DNA of 40,905 bases, from positions 1 through 40,905 of the forward strand of contig JAAYFY010000059.1 in assembly GCA_012728015.1 (NCBI GenBank), in the 5' to 3' direction. The notes beneath the pieces are model-generated. The model did no database searches. It saw nothing but the letters and a program-made list of their open reading frames with translations, and was not told the DNA's origin. The translations under genes were made by a program, and so were the position numbers. Source of the stretch: Clostridiaceae bacterium. Lineage in GTDB: Bacteria; Bacillota; Clostridia; DSM-8532. Shown piece after piece: positions 1 to 8,284 of the stretch. Every line of letters begins with the position of its first letter. The stretch's first letter is position 1.

Positions 1-837
1 AACGGTCATGATGCCGACGTACAGATCGCCCCCGTAAAACTGGAGGGTCGAATTGCACAGGAACTGGATCAGCGAGTTGGTAGCCTGCATGACGAAGCCT
101 GAGATTCCAAGGCCGATTATTCTCCGGATTCTTGCGCCATCCAGTATGAAGCTGCTTCTTTTCAATGTATAAATGGCCTTTTTGCCAGTCAGGAACCTGA
201 GGACCCATGCGGCTGACACACCCTGTGAGATGATGGTGGCGAGGGCTGCTCCCTGAATACCCATCCCAAACACAAAGATAAAAACGGGATCGAGGATGAT
301 GTTGAGGACAGCCCCGATAATAACGGTCAGCATCCCCGTGCGCCCGAAACCCTGAGAGTTGATGAAGTTGTTCATCCCAAGGCTTATCATGACAAAAACA
401 TTGCCAAGCAAATATATGGTCAGGTAGCTATCCGCATATGGATAGGTTATATCGCTTGCGCCGAACAGGTACAGCATGGGCTTTCTGATAAGGATCCCCA
501 GCACGGTAAGCACGATTCCGGTGGCCGCAAGCATGACGAAGGAGTTACCCATAATCCGTTCGGCTTCCGCATGGTTGGACCTGCCCCGTTCTATGGAGCA
601 CAGGGGCGCGCCTCCCATGCCGAAAAGGTTTGCAAAGGCCGCCACAATGGAAATAGCCGGGAGACATATCCCCAGGCCTGTCAGGGCTGTAAAACCGATA
701 TCGGGAATCATTGATATGTAAATACGGTCAACTATGTTATAGAGAACGTTGACAAGCTGCGCCAGGGTCATGGGAATGGCCATGCTTATTATGTTTTTTA
801 CAATGCTGCCCTTTGAAAAGTCGTTCCTTGTATCCAT
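1..837 (-). CDS. MATE-family efflux transporter (C-terminal part outside window)
   Basis: This is the N-terminal 279 residues of a multidrug and toxic compound extrusion (MATE) transporter, a cation-coupled antiporter of the cytoplasmic membrane. The reading frame starts at ATG 837 (MDTRNDFSKGSI...) and is still open at base 1. Family hallmarks are the opening SIVKNIISMAIPMTLAQLVN helix, an NVLYNIVDRIYI stretch and the mid-protein GAVLNIILDPVFIF motif, which also occurs in the second MATE gene of this window (6695-8080). A GGAG lies about 8 bases upstream of the start. It is transcribed in the same direction as cstA but lies beyond the cstA terminator, so it is probably a separate unit. The substrate cannot be told from sequence. 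Confidence 0.9.
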   Translation of the reverse strand, partial: MDTRNDFSKGSIVKNIISMAIPMTLAQLVNVLYNIVDRIYISMIPDIGFTALTGLGICLPAISIVAAFANLFGMGGAPLCSIERGRSNHAEAERIMGNSFVMLAATGIVLTVLGILIRKPMLYLFGASDITYPYADSYLTIYLLGNVFVMISLGMNNFINSQGFGRTGMLTVIIGAVLNIILDPVFIFVFGMGIQGAALATIISQGVSAAWVLRFLTGKKAIYTLKRSSFILDGARIRRIIGLGISGFVMQATNSLIQFLCNSTLQFYGGDLYVGIMTV

Positions 838-911
838 GCCGCGCTCCGGTTAATGATTAATTGCCGGTCCTTTTACCGGCTTAGATTCCCATCCATTATA
901 GCATAAAACAG

Positions 912-944
912 AAAGCCGGTGACGAAAGTGACATCACCGGCTTT
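912..944 (-). terminator. Rho-independent terminator of cstA
   Basis: An 11-bp perfect stem (912-922 with 934-944, around GCCGGTGA/TCACCGGC) begins 37 bases past the cstA stop. On the minus strand it is followed by a T-rich tract. The plus strand also has a short T run, so it may work in both directions. Confidence 0.8.
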
Positions 945-980
945 TTGCATTTACCAGATATTCATTTGCAGGAATGGTTA

Positions 981-2636
981 TCAGCCTGCAGCCTCGGCAG
1001 AGTCATCCTCAGCAGGGGATGCTTCTCCCTTGCGCTGCTTTGAAACGGCCAGGATGGCTTCAATTATGAGACCAACAGCGAGCAGTGCTATAAGCAGCGA
1101 AAGCACACCTATTACCATGTTTCCGGCCTTGAGATTCTGCACCATTAGGATGACCAGGGCTGACAGGGCAACGCAGATCATGAATACGGCAGGAATTGCC
1201 GTATAGATGCTCTTCTTCTTGCGCTTGAGCAGCCATACGCTGATAGCTGTGAGGGCAAGGGCACCGAGCAGCTGGTTGACTGATCCGAATATCGGCCATA
1301 TCTTTGTGTAACCATATTGCAGGAGTCCCCAGGCGGCAAGTATGCTGATGACGGTGGCGACATACTTGTTGCCGATTATCTTCTTAAGGGCTGGTACTGA
1401 ATCTCCCAGTTCCTGCAGCATGTACCTGGCGATACGTGTAGCCGTGTCGAGAGATGTGAGTGCAAACGATGCAAATGCAAGAACCACAAAGACCATGCCG
1501 AAATCTTTCGGAATTCCGAAGCCTGCTATCATGGACGAAACGCCATTAGCGAAGGTTTGGACGGGAGTGGCATTTTCAAACGGCTTTCCGTAGCATGCGA
1601 TTGCCAGCAGGGCCAGGACTGCTACCATCCCTTCAATGAGCATGGCTCCATATCCCACGGGTTTGATATCTTTTTCGTTATCAATCTGCTTAGCAGTGGT
1701 TCCCGAGGAAACCAGCGAATGGAAGCCTGAAATAGCTCCGCACGCGACAGTCACGAACAGCAGCGGGAACAGGGGGTTACCGCTGGAGGGCATGAAGCTT
1801 GTGAAGGCCGGCATGCTGATAGTCGGGTTGGAAACAAACAGACCTACCACTCCGCCAATCAGCATCGCATAAAGCAGGAATGAGCACAGGTAGTCGCGGG
1901 GCTGCAACAGGAACCATACGGGCAGGACTGATGCAAGGAATATATATACAAGCATGATATAAGTCCAGGTGGTCTGACTGAACTTCAAAACCGGGAATAT
2001 GTAGCCGATGGCTATGAAAATCGCCAGTCCGATGATTCCCATGGGTACCGATGCCTTGGCCGAAATGTTGAATTTCCTGGTTGTGGCACCGAATATGATT
2101 GCGAGCAGGATGAACAGTATTGAAATTGTTCCTGAGCGGGCTCCGTTCAATACATCAGGTGTTTCGGGATTATGCGCGAATGTCGAAGCGCAGATATCGG
2201 TGAAAGCAGCCACTACAAGGATGAGTGTAAGCCAGGCAAAAACATTGAACAGGATCCTGGCACGCTTTCCTATATTGACCGATATGATCTCACCGATGGA
2301 CTTGGCCTTGTGCCGTACAGATGCAAACAGAGCACCGTAGTCGTGAACGCCGCCTACAAAGATGCTGCCCAGTACAATCCACAGATAAACCGGAAGCCAG
2401 CCAAACACTGCTGCAAGAATAGGTCCGGTTATCGGGCCTGCGCCGGCGATTGAAGAGAAGTGATGTCCCAGAAGCACGCGTGTGCTGGTGGGATCATAGT
2501 CAACACCATCTTTCATGGTGTGGGCAGGAGTGGGTTTGCTTGGATCAATGCCCCATTTTTTAGCCAGCATTGAGCCATAGGTAGCATATGCGGCTATAAA
2601 CAGGACAAGACCAATGAATAAGAGTAGGATAGCCAT
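981..2636 (-). CDS. cstA: CstA family carbon-starvation protein / pyruvate-peptide transporter
   Basis: A 551-residue integral membrane protein of the CstA family. Characterised members import peptides or pyruvate, often during carbon limitation. Visible family signatures are the N-terminal helix followed by a YDPTSTRVLLGHHFSSIAGA segment (residues about 47-66), the adjacent GPITGPILAA and GGVHDYGALF motifs, and a GFHSLVSSGTTAKQI block near the middle. About 15 hydrophobic segments fill the rest. The C-terminal tail (SKQRKGEASPAEDD...) is short and charged. The start is fixed by GAGGAGG about 7 bases upstream of ATG 2636. It lies 16 bases downstream of an unrecognised 193-residue gene and is likely co-transcribed with it from the promoter at 3319-3347. 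Confidence 0.93.
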   Translation of the reverse strand: MAILLLFIGLVLFIAAYATYGSMLAKKWGIDPSKPTPAHTMKDGVDYDPTSTRVLLGHHFSSIAGAGPITGPILAAVFGWLPVYLWIVLGSIFVGGVHDYGALFASVRHKAKSIGEIISVNIGKRARILFNVFAWLTLILVVAAFTDICASTFAHNPETPDVLNGARSGTISILFILLAIIFGATTRKFNISAKASVPMGIIGLAIFIAIGYIFPVLKFSQTTWTYIMLVYIFLASVLPVWFLLQPRDYLCSFLLYAMLIGGVVGLFVSNPTISMPAFTSFMPSSGNPLFPLLFVTVACGAISGFHSLVSSGTTAKQIDNEKDIKPVGYGAMLIEGMVAVLALLAIACYGKPFENATPVQTFANGVSSMIAGFGIPKDFGMVFVVLAFASFALTSLDTATRIARYMLQELGDSVPALKKIIGNKYVATVISILAAWGLLQYGYTKIWPIFGSVNQLLGALALTAISVWLLKRKKKSIYTAIPAVFMICVALSALVILMVQNLKAGNMVIGVLSLLIALLAVGLIIEAILAVSKQRKGEASPAEDDSAEAAG

Positions 2637-2652
2637 TGTACCGCCTCCTCAA

Positions 2653-3234
2653 TTAATTGGGGTGTATTCCACAACCGATGGAATCGGTTTGTGTCAGGTT
2701 TGGATCCGGACCCGAAAGATCCGGGCTTAGAGAATCTTCAAACAGCTTTTTCATCTCAAGGACTCTTTTGCCGCAAAAAATCTCTCCATCCTGCAGGGAA
2801 ACGCCGGTAATCCCGGCTTTGGCCCAGCCATGGAGAGACAGAAGGAAACTCCTGGTCAGTGAAAATTTTTCTATATATTTTTTCACATCATCGGCAACTG
2901 GGTTTTGAAATACAATAACCAGGTTGATAAGGGTAAGATAACTTTCGCTGTTGGGTTTCGCTATTTCCCGGATATTTTCCTTAAGCCATCGGGATAATTC
3001 CAGTACCTGGTCCAGGTTTTCGGCGGTATGGACAAGAATTATACTCTGGACCTCAAACTTGTCAATGACATCCTTGCTGGTGATCAGCGTACGGCCGATA
3101 GTATCGGAATAACAGGCCGAAAGAAGGAAGGAACGGTTGGCTACAACAGGATGCTTTATGACCCTGAAATACTTCGACAGTATATTTTCGAGACTGTCTA
3201 TGTACGGTTCAAGTTCAATCACGATGATTACCAT
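2653..3234 (-). CDS. Uncharacterised protein upstream of cstA
   Basis: I do not recognise this 193-residue protein. It has no signal peptide or membrane segment. The N-terminal half alternates short hydrophobic strands (VQSIILVHT, LTLINLVIVF) with helices (VLELSRWLKENIREI), which suggests a small alpha/beta cytoplasmic protein. The last 25 residues are rich in Pro, Asp and Ser and look disordered. It lies 16 bases ahead of cstA behind a good sigma-A promoter and an inverted repeat, so it could sense or modulate the transporter. The start is uncertain: ATG 3234 has no clear ribosome binding site, and a GTG four codons later is an alternative. Confidence 0.6.
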   Translation of the reverse strand: MVIIVIELEPYIDSLENILSKYFRVIKHPVVANRSFLLSACYSDTIGRTLITSKDVIDKFEVQSIILVHTAENLDQVLELSRWLKENIREIAKPNSESYLTLINLVIVFQNPVADDVKKYIEKFSLTRSFLLSLHGWAKAGITGVSLQDGEIFCGKRVLEMKKLFEDSLSPDLSGPDPNLTQTDSIGCGIHPN

Positions 3235-3254
3235 CCATAAGTAATAGTCGGTGT

Positions 3255-3281
3255 TTCAAGTAACTGTTTGTATTACTTGAA
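3255..3281. promoter_or_regulatory. Perfect 9-bp inverted repeat in the leader of the cstA operon
   Basis: TTCAAGTAA (3255-3263) and TTACTTGAA (3273-3281) are exact reverse complements separated by 9 bases. They lie about 30-57 bases downstream of the predicted transcription start and 21 bases before the 193-residue gene. The site could be a repressor operator or an mRNA hairpin. There is no T tract, so it is not an intrinsic terminator. Confidence 0.6.
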
Positions 3282-3318
3282 CTATTCCAGCAAAGTCTTA
3301 ATAATAATGTTTATTAAA

Positions 3319-3347
3319 AATATATAATAGGCAACATCATTTGTCAA
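3319..3347 (-). promoter_or_regulatory. Sigma-A promoter of the cstA operon
   Basis: On the minus strand TTGACA (3347-3342), a 17-base spacer and TATATT (3324-3319) form a near-consensus promoter about 85 bases upstream of the first gene. Confidence 0.75.
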
Positions 3348-3604
3348 TGTTTGTACATTCTATGTATGGAGTCGTGTTGCCGCCGGCTTTTTGGCAGGCT
3401 GACAGAAAAATATTTCCATAGCCTTCCCGGGCCTTTTTCGATGATTAATGCTATCCTTATTTCAACGTTCATGCGGGCTGCCCATTTTCCTGCTGATTTT
3501 TGACGATGGCACAGATGTTTTTTACAGCGCAAGCTTAAGCGGCAGCGATGCTGCTGATTTGGCATACTCAACGGGATAGGCCTGAGTCTTTTTTAATTAC
3601 GTCA
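3348..3604. other. Intergenic region without a supported gene
   Basis: This is the divergent space between the cstA operon promoter and the ECF sigma factor promoter. The only open frame of note (3344-3571, minus) is basic, low in family-like features and has no ribosome binding site. I see only a very small hairpin (GCAGC/GCTGC near 3541-3553). Confidence 0.5.
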
Positions 3605-3632
3605 GGTAACTTTTTGCCCCGTCATTCGTCAA
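3605..3632 (+). promoter_or_regulatory. Candidate ECF-sigma-dependent promoter (autoregulation)
   Basis: GGTAAC (3605-3610), 16 bases and CGTCAA (3627-3632) resemble the AAC / CGT type of ECF promoters such as the sigma-W class. The site is just ahead of the sigma factor gene. A comparable arrangement precedes the second ECF sigma gene at 12441-12466. Confidence 0.4.
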
Positions 3633-3679
3633 TATAAGTGTTTACAGACTATACGACCGGACTAATGAGGAGAAGGAGC

Positions 3680-4210
3680 ATGCTTAAGAGAAAAACCGGC
3701 AATAAAGAACATGAGGATACTGCCAGGTCCATTGAGGAGATATGCGTTTCCACCTGGGAATCGGTATACCGCTATATATACTTCAAGGTCCAGAACCGTG
3801 AGGAGGCCGAGGATATTACGCAGGAAACCTATGCCAGAGCGCTCTCGTTCCTTAGGGACAACCGGCTCAGGGAGGGACCCCATCTTGGGTTCTTAAGGTC
3901 GGTGGCGCTGAATGTCCTGCGGGACAGGTGGCGCAGGAAAAAAAGGATAGGACCAATCGTCAGTATTTACGGAACCGAATCCAACATGGCTGTGGATGAT
4001 ATTGCCGAGCAGAGCGCTATCCGCTCCATGGTGAGGGAGGCGTTGGACTGCCTGACTCAGGAACACCGTACGGTTATAGAGCTCAGGATCCTGAAAGGCT
4101 TTTCAACCGCGGAAACTGCTGAAATCATGAATAAGAAAGAGGGCACCGTACGCGTTATCCTGTATCGTGCCCTGAAAAAACTTGCAGAAAAGCTGGACGC
4201 GAATTATTGA
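3680..4210 (+). CDS. ECF-type RNA polymerase sigma factor
   Basis: A 176-residue sigma-70 family factor of the extracytoplasmic-function type. Region 2 is seen in the segment VYRYIYFKVQNREEAEDITQ and the following ETYARALSFL, which provide core binding and -10 recognition. Region 4 is the C-terminal helix-turn-helix (LTQEHRTVIELRILKGFST, then AEIMNKKEGTVRVILYRALKKL). There is no region 1 or 3, as is normal for the class. The frame opens at 3638, but AGGAG 7 bases before ATG 3680 supports the shorter start. It is followed after 12 bases by a membrane protein that is its likely anti-sigma factor. The promoter at 3605-3632 suggests it activates its own operon. Confidence 0.9.
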   Translation: MLKRKTGNKEHEDTARSIEEICVSTWESVYRYIYFKVQNREEAEDITQETYARALSFLRDNRLREGPHLGFLRSVALNVLRDRWRRKKRIGPIVSIYGTESNMAVDDIAEQSAIRSMVREALDCLTQEHRTVIELRILKGFSTAETAEIMNKKEGTVRVILYRALKKLAEKLDANY

Positions 4211-4222
4211 AGGAGGGCTGAT

Positions 4223-5905
4223 ATGGTGGGCAGCATCGAGAAAAAAATATCGGATTATATTGACGATCTGAACGCCGGGAAAAAGCCGGATTCTCATGAA
4301 TCGGCAGATGAATCCCCGGAATTCGAGGAACTTGCCGGGATTGTCAGGATAGTGCGCTGTCTGAAGGAACCTGAAATGCCCGGTGCGGATTATCCGAAGA
4401 AACTGGTTGCGGCTGTAACCCCCGGACAGACACATACAACAGTGAGTAAAAAGAAAAAAAAAGCATGGTTTGCCTGGACGGCCGCCGCGGCGGCAGTGCT
4501 TGTTTTGGCATTGCTGCTTAATTTCGTGCTTCCCTTTACCGGGAGCACCAACATAGTATACGCCATGGAACAGGCGTTTTCCGGGGTCAAGGCGTACCGC
4601 GGTGTTTTGGAGATCGTGAGTATAAATGAGGAAGGCGAGGAAATCCTGCAGTCCAGGCGCGAGGTATGGGCAGACCGGGATGGCCGGTATTATGTTAGGG
4701 AACTTGAGGGAATCCGAAGGAATCTGGTTACAGTGAACAACGGGCAGAAGAAATGGCAGGTCCTGTCCGAAGAAAAGACTGTAACCATTTTCCCGGCGTT
4801 TCCGGACCCGTACCGGTTCACCTTCGAACTGGGAGATGAAATCCGACAGGTGGGAAATGCCCTGAAAACGAAGGTGGTTGGCGAGGAGAGGATAGCCGGA
4901 AGAACAGCAATCGTTATTGAGGTTACACCCGGCGGAGGATTACCCTACAGGTTATGGGTGGACAGGGATACCAGTCTGCCGCTCAAAAAGCAATGCGCCA
5001 TGTACAACGCGCTTCAATACAGGGCTTCCTATACCGAAATAGAATTCTTCGACGCCATACCTGATGAATTGCTGGCGTACAGCCTTCCCGAGGGATACAC
5101 CGAAACGGACAGGTATCCCGGGCAGATGGTGAATAATATCCAGGAGGTCGTGGATATGGCAGGGTTTGAACCCAGGCTTCCGGCAGGGGTTCCCGACGGG
5201 TACAGGCTGGACGGAATGTCGGTGATGGATGGAGATAAAACCGTAAAGTTCAGTTATGTGTCACTTGATGGGAAAAACACTGTTATCATACTGCAGGCTG
5301 TTGCCAGGGATGGGTTCAGGCCGGCTTCCATGGCAACCCTGGGCAGGATCGGGGAAAAAACCGCGGAGGTCCAGTCGCCTGTATCTGATGCGGCAGGTGT
5401 CCTTGCCGATGCCGGGCCATATGAAGGAGCGGCCGGTATAAGCTCCATACGCTGGCAGGCATCGGGCATGGAGTATGCCGTTATTGGAAATGCTTCCCTG
5501 GGTGACCTTATCCTCTTTGCCGACAGCGTTTCAGACGGCCTGGTGCAGATCCCCGCGGAAATCCCGGAACATGAAACCATCAAACCTCAGGTGGACGTGG
5601 AGGTGGATATGGCGGTTGAAGAAAACGAACAGAAGAGCGTGGACAACGGCCATACCCCCTGGAAGCTGGATCCTGTTTTTACGGCCCATGTATTTGTCAA
5701 TCTGCATATATCACCAGGTGGGATACATGGTGAGTACGCTGTTGATTACACGGAACTCGCGGTAATTTCGAACAATGGGGTTGAGGCAATTGTGGAAGTC
5801 GGCGGGGATGTTACGCAAATCAGGAAGGTCTACCTGAAGAAACTTGTCAGGCAGGACGGCACCGGAATATGGACCGTTGTCGGCTACGATCCCGTGTCAC
5901 CTTAA
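4223..5905 (+). CDS. Membrane anti-sigma / sensor protein with LolA/RseB-like extracellular domain
   Basis: A 560-residue single-pass protein. Residues 1-75 are charged and cytoplasmic, the probable sigma-binding part. A lysine run (residues 76-80) leads into one membrane helix (about 82-104, WFAWTAAAAAVLVLALLLNF). The extracytoplasmic part begins with a beta-rich region (about 110-300; YAMEQAFSGVKAYRGVLEI, REVWADRDGRYYVRE) that resembles the LolA/MucB-RseB fold. A second module (about 315-430; RLPAGVPDGYRLDGMSVM) resembles DUF4367-type domains. The 9-A run at 4454-4462 encodes the lysines. No zinc anti-sigma motif (HxxxCxxC) is visible. Its position right after the ECF sigma gene with AAGGAGGG before the ATG supports co-expression. 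The sensed signal is unknown. Confidence 0.75.
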   Translation: MVGSIEKKISDYIDDLNAGKKPDSHESADESPEFEELAGIVRIVRCLKEPEMPGADYPKKLVAAVTPGQTHTTVSKKKKKAWFAWTAAAAAVLVLALLLNFVLPFTGSTNIVYAMEQAFSGVKAYRGVLEIVSINEEGEEILQSRREVWADRDGRYYVRELEGIRRNLVTVNNGQKKWQVLSEEKTVTIFPAFPDPYRFTFELGDEIRQVGNALKTKVVGEERIAGRTAIVIEVTPGGGLPYRLWVDRDTSLPLKKQCAMYNALQYRASYTEIEFFDAIPDELLAYSLPEGYTETDRYPGQMVNNIQEVVDMAGFEPRLPAGVPDGYRLDGMSVMDGDKTVKFSYVSLDGKNTVIILQAVARDGFRPASMATLGRIGEKTAEVQSPVSDAAGVLADAGPYEGAAGISSIRWQASGMEYAVIGNASLGDLILFADSVSDGLVQIPAEIPEHETIKPQVDVEVDMAVEENEQKSVDNGHTPWKLDPVFTAHVFVNLHISPGGIHGEYAVDYTELAVISNNGVEAIVEVGGDVTQIRKVYLKKLVRQDGTGIWTVVGYDPVSP

Positions 5906-6008
5906 GGCTATTACACCTGCCTGATATACAAGGTTTCACAGACGGACTGCGGCTCCATAAAGAAAAACAGGGCAGGAAGCTGTCATGCCCCGGATATGGA
6001 CATTTGGC

Positions 6009-6036
6009 AAGGCAAGACTTAACAGGTCTTGCCTTT
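6009..6036 (+). terminator. Terminator-like hairpin after the first ECF operon
   Basis: A 10-bp perfect stem AAGGCAAGAC / GTCTTGCCTT with a 7-base loop lies 104 bases past the anti-sigma stop. It is followed by TTCATTTGATT, a weak U tract. Confidence 0.6.
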
Positions 6037-6095
6037 CATTTGATTGAAATTACTGACTGATATGAGGTAAGCTAATGTAAAAGGGGGTATGAAGT

Positions 6096-6686
6096 GTGGA
6101 TAACTATATCGTCACCATAGCCCGTGAATACGGCAGCGGAGGCCGGTTGATAGGAAAGGAGCTTGCAAAGGAACTGGATATCGCCTTCTATGACAGGGAA
6201 CTCATTGTCCTTGCTGCAAAGGAAAGCGGATTGGCCGAAGAGTTTGTGCAGAAGATGGAGTACAAAAGGACTATCAGCTTTATTAACAACCTGTATATGA
6301 CCGGTTATGAGCTTCCGGTATCCGAGAAGATTTTCCTTGCACAGTGCAAGGTGATACGGCAGGTCGCGGAGGAAGGTTCATGCGTGATTGTGGGCAGGTG
6401 CGCCGACTATGTCCTGAGGGATGTGCCCAACTGCATCAGGGTCTTCGTACACGCCCCGATGGAAGAAAGGATCAAGAGGATCAGGGAGGTTTACGGGGAA
6501 GAACAGCCCAACCTGGAGGATTTCATCCGGAAGCAGGACAAAAACCGCGCTTCGTATTATAATTATTATACCCATGGCAAATGGGGAAAGGCACAGAACT
6601 ACCATCTCTGCATAGACAGCAGCATTGGTATTCCGGCCTCGGTACGCGTTATCAAGGAACTCGTGGCAGAATATACGAAAAGGTGA
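6096..6686 (+). CDS. Cytidylate-kinase-like P-loop family protein
   Basis: A 196-residue protein of the cytidylate-kinase-like family common in Firmicutes. These have a P-loop NTPase fold, but a physiological substrate is generally not established. The N terminus shows a modified P loop (IAREYGSGGRLIGKELA, residues 8-23), in which GSGGRLIGK replaces the usual GxxGxGKS/T. The middle has VIVGRCADYVL, and the segment IKRIREVYG is typical of the lid/NMP-binding region. It is about 30 residues shorter than true Cmk. GTG 6096 is the start, with AAGGGGG 8 bases upstream. The MATE gene follows after 8 bases, so the two form an operon; a direct functional link is unproven. Confidence 0.8.
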   Translation: MDNYIVTIAREYGSGGRLIGKELAKELDIAFYDRELIVLAAKESGLAEEFVQKMEYKRTISFINNLYMTGYELPVSEKIFLAQCKVIRQVAEEGSCVIVGRCADYVLRDVPNCIRVFVHAPMEERIKRIREVYGEEQPNLEDFIRKQDKNRASYYNYYTHGKWGKAQNYHLCIDSSIGIPASVRVIKELVAEYTKR

Positions 6687-6694
6687 TACATGAA

Positions 6695-8080
6695 ATGGAC
6701 GATACGACTCAGGTACGACAGGAAAACAAAATGGGCGTGATGCCCGTTGGCAAGCTGCTAATCACCATGTCAATCCCCATGATGGCTTCAATGATTGTAC
6801 AGGCACTTTACAACATAGTGGACAGCATCTTTGTTTCCTATGTCAATGAAAACGCCCTTACGGCCGTATCCCTGGCCTTCCCGATACAGAACCTGATGAT
6901 CGCCTTCGGATCGGGTACGGGCACAGGTGTTAACGCACTGTTATCGAAAAGTCTCGGGGAGAAGAATTTTGATCGGGCCAACAAAGCCGCCGTCAATGGT
7001 ATTTTTCTTTTTTTCCTGACCTATGTCGCGTTTGCGGCCTTTGGACTGCTGGGATCAAGGGCGTTCTTTCTGTCCCAGACCGACACTTCTGAAATAGTGA
7101 ATTACGGGGCCGATTACCTGTCGGTTTGCACCATATTCTCTATTTCCCTTTTCGGGCAGATCATATTTGAAAGGCTTCTACAGGCCACCGGAAAGACCTT
7201 TTATGTCATGATCACACATATCGTCGGGGCCGTCGTCAATATCATACTGGACCCTATCATGATTTTCGGGCTTCTTGGCTTTCCGGCACTGGGCGTAAAG
7301 GGCGCCGCCATCGCTACTGTAATCGGGCAGACCTGCGGTTTTATGGCTGCCGTATGGTTCAATATGCGGAAGAACCATGATGTCAAAATCTCATTCAAAA
7401 AGTTCAGGCCGGATCCCGGAACCATCGGGAGGATCTATGCGGTGGGCATACCATCAACACTGATGATCTCCATCGGCTCAGTCATGAACTATTTCCTGAA
7501 CAGGATACTCCTTTCCTTCACTGAGACGGCCAGCGCTGTTTTCGGAGTCTATTTCCGCATCCAGAGCTTCGTCGGCATGCCCATCATCGGTATGAACCAG
7601 GCCTTGATTCCCATAGTTGCATACAATTTCGGGGCAAGGAAGAAGGACCGCCTGCTTAAGGCAGTACGGCTGTGCATAACATACGCGGTTTGCTTTACGC
7701 TGTTAGGGCTCCTGCTGTTCCAGCTGTTCCCGGATGAAATACTGATGCTTTTCAATGCCACTGAAAACATGCTTGCCATTGGCATCCCGGCGTTGAGAAT
7801 CATAAGCCTCAGCTTTATCTTCATGGGGTTCTGCATAATTGCGGGAGGAGTGTTCCAGGCCCTGGCCAGGGGCGTGCTGAGCCTTTCGGTGTCGGTCATC
7901 AGGCAACTGGTGGTGCTGCTTCCGGCGGCATACCTGCTGTCCCTTACAGGTTCGGTAAATGCGGTCTGGTGGGCTTTTCCGATTGCCGAAACAGCATCGC
8001 TCATTTTCAGCGCCGTATTTTTAAGGCATGTTTACAGGAAGCAGATCATGAAACTGGACCAGGAGATCGTAGTGCCATAA
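6695..8080 (+). CDS. MATE-family efflux transporter
   Basis: A 461-residue, 12-helix transporter of the MATE (NorM/DinF-like) family, predicted to export cationic drugs or metabolites using a Na+ or H+ gradient. Motifs include GKLLITMSIPMMASMIVQAL at the N terminus, YNIVDSIFVS, the central GAVVNIILDPIMIFGLLG, and a second-half repeat GMNQALIPIVAYNFGAR. The open frame extends back to 6581 inside the kinase gene. ATG 6695, preceded by AAGGTGAT, is the sensible start and gives normal family length. It is translated with the cytidylate-kinase-like gene. A long hairpin repeat (8090-8129) follows its stop codon by 9 bases. Confidence 0.92.
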   Translation: MDDTTQVRQENKMGVMPVGKLLITMSIPMMASMIVQALYNIVDSIFVSYVNENALTAVSLAFPIQNLMIAFGSGTGTGVNALLSKSLGEKNFDRANKAAVNGIFLFFLTYVAFAAFGLLGSRAFFLSQTDTSEIVNYGADYLSVCTIFSISLFGQIIFERLLQATGKTFYVMITHIVGAVVNIILDPIMIFGLLGFPALGVKGAAIATVIGQTCGFMAAVWFNMRKNHDVKISFKKFRPDPGTIGRIYAVGIPSTLMISIGSVMNYFLNRILLSFTETASAVFGVYFRIQSFVGMPIIGMNQALIPIVAYNFGARKKDRLLKAVRLCITYAVCFTLLGLLLFQLFPDEILMLFNATENMLAIGIPALRIISLSFIFMGFCIIAGGVFQALARGVLSLSVSVIRQLVVLLPAAYLLSLTGSVNAVWWAFPIAETASLIFSAVFLRHVYRKQIMKLDQEIVVP

Positions 8081-8089
8081 TCAAACCAG

Positions 8090-8129
8090 GGGGACGGTTC
8101 CTCTGGTTCGAGCCAGAGGAACCGTCCCC
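8090..8129. repeat. 17-bp perfect hairpin, REP-like palindrome
   Basis: GGGGACGGTTCCTCTGG (8090-8106) and its exact reverse complement (8113-8129) surround a 6-base loop. There is no T tract on either side, so it is not a standard terminator. The GGGGACGGTTCCTCTGG core resembles, from memory, the dispersed palindromes of many Clostridia that accompany REP-associated tyrosine transposases. No second copy is in this window. Confidence 0.65.
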
Positions 8130-8138
8130 AAGGAACTG

Positions 8139-8167
8139 TTGAATAATTTGCCGTGTCCGATTATAAT
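8139..8167 (+). promoter_or_regulatory. Sigma-A promoter of the acyl-CoA synthetase gene
   Basis: TTGAAT (8139-8144), a 17-base spacer and TATAAT (8162-8167). The predicted leader is about 110 bases and contains a small hairpin ATATGG/CCATAT near 8228-8241. Confidence 0.75.
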
Positions 8168-8284
8168 ATGTTTTGTAATATTCCGGCGGTTTGCTTGTAA
8201 AACCCCGGTTATTATATGAAGTACGGTTATATGGAACCATATATCCACTTCTTATCAGGATGGTAGAACGGGAGGAAGGAAAGA

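Noticed and set aside
3344-3571. 75-codon minus-strand frame between the cstA and ECF operons
   Set aside because: It begins right at the cstA operon promoter on the same strand direction away from it, has no ribosome binding site and no family-like features.
8090-8129. Rho-independent terminator of the MATE operon
   Set aside because: The stem is long and perfect but no U tract follows on either strand; a dispersed palindrome fits better.
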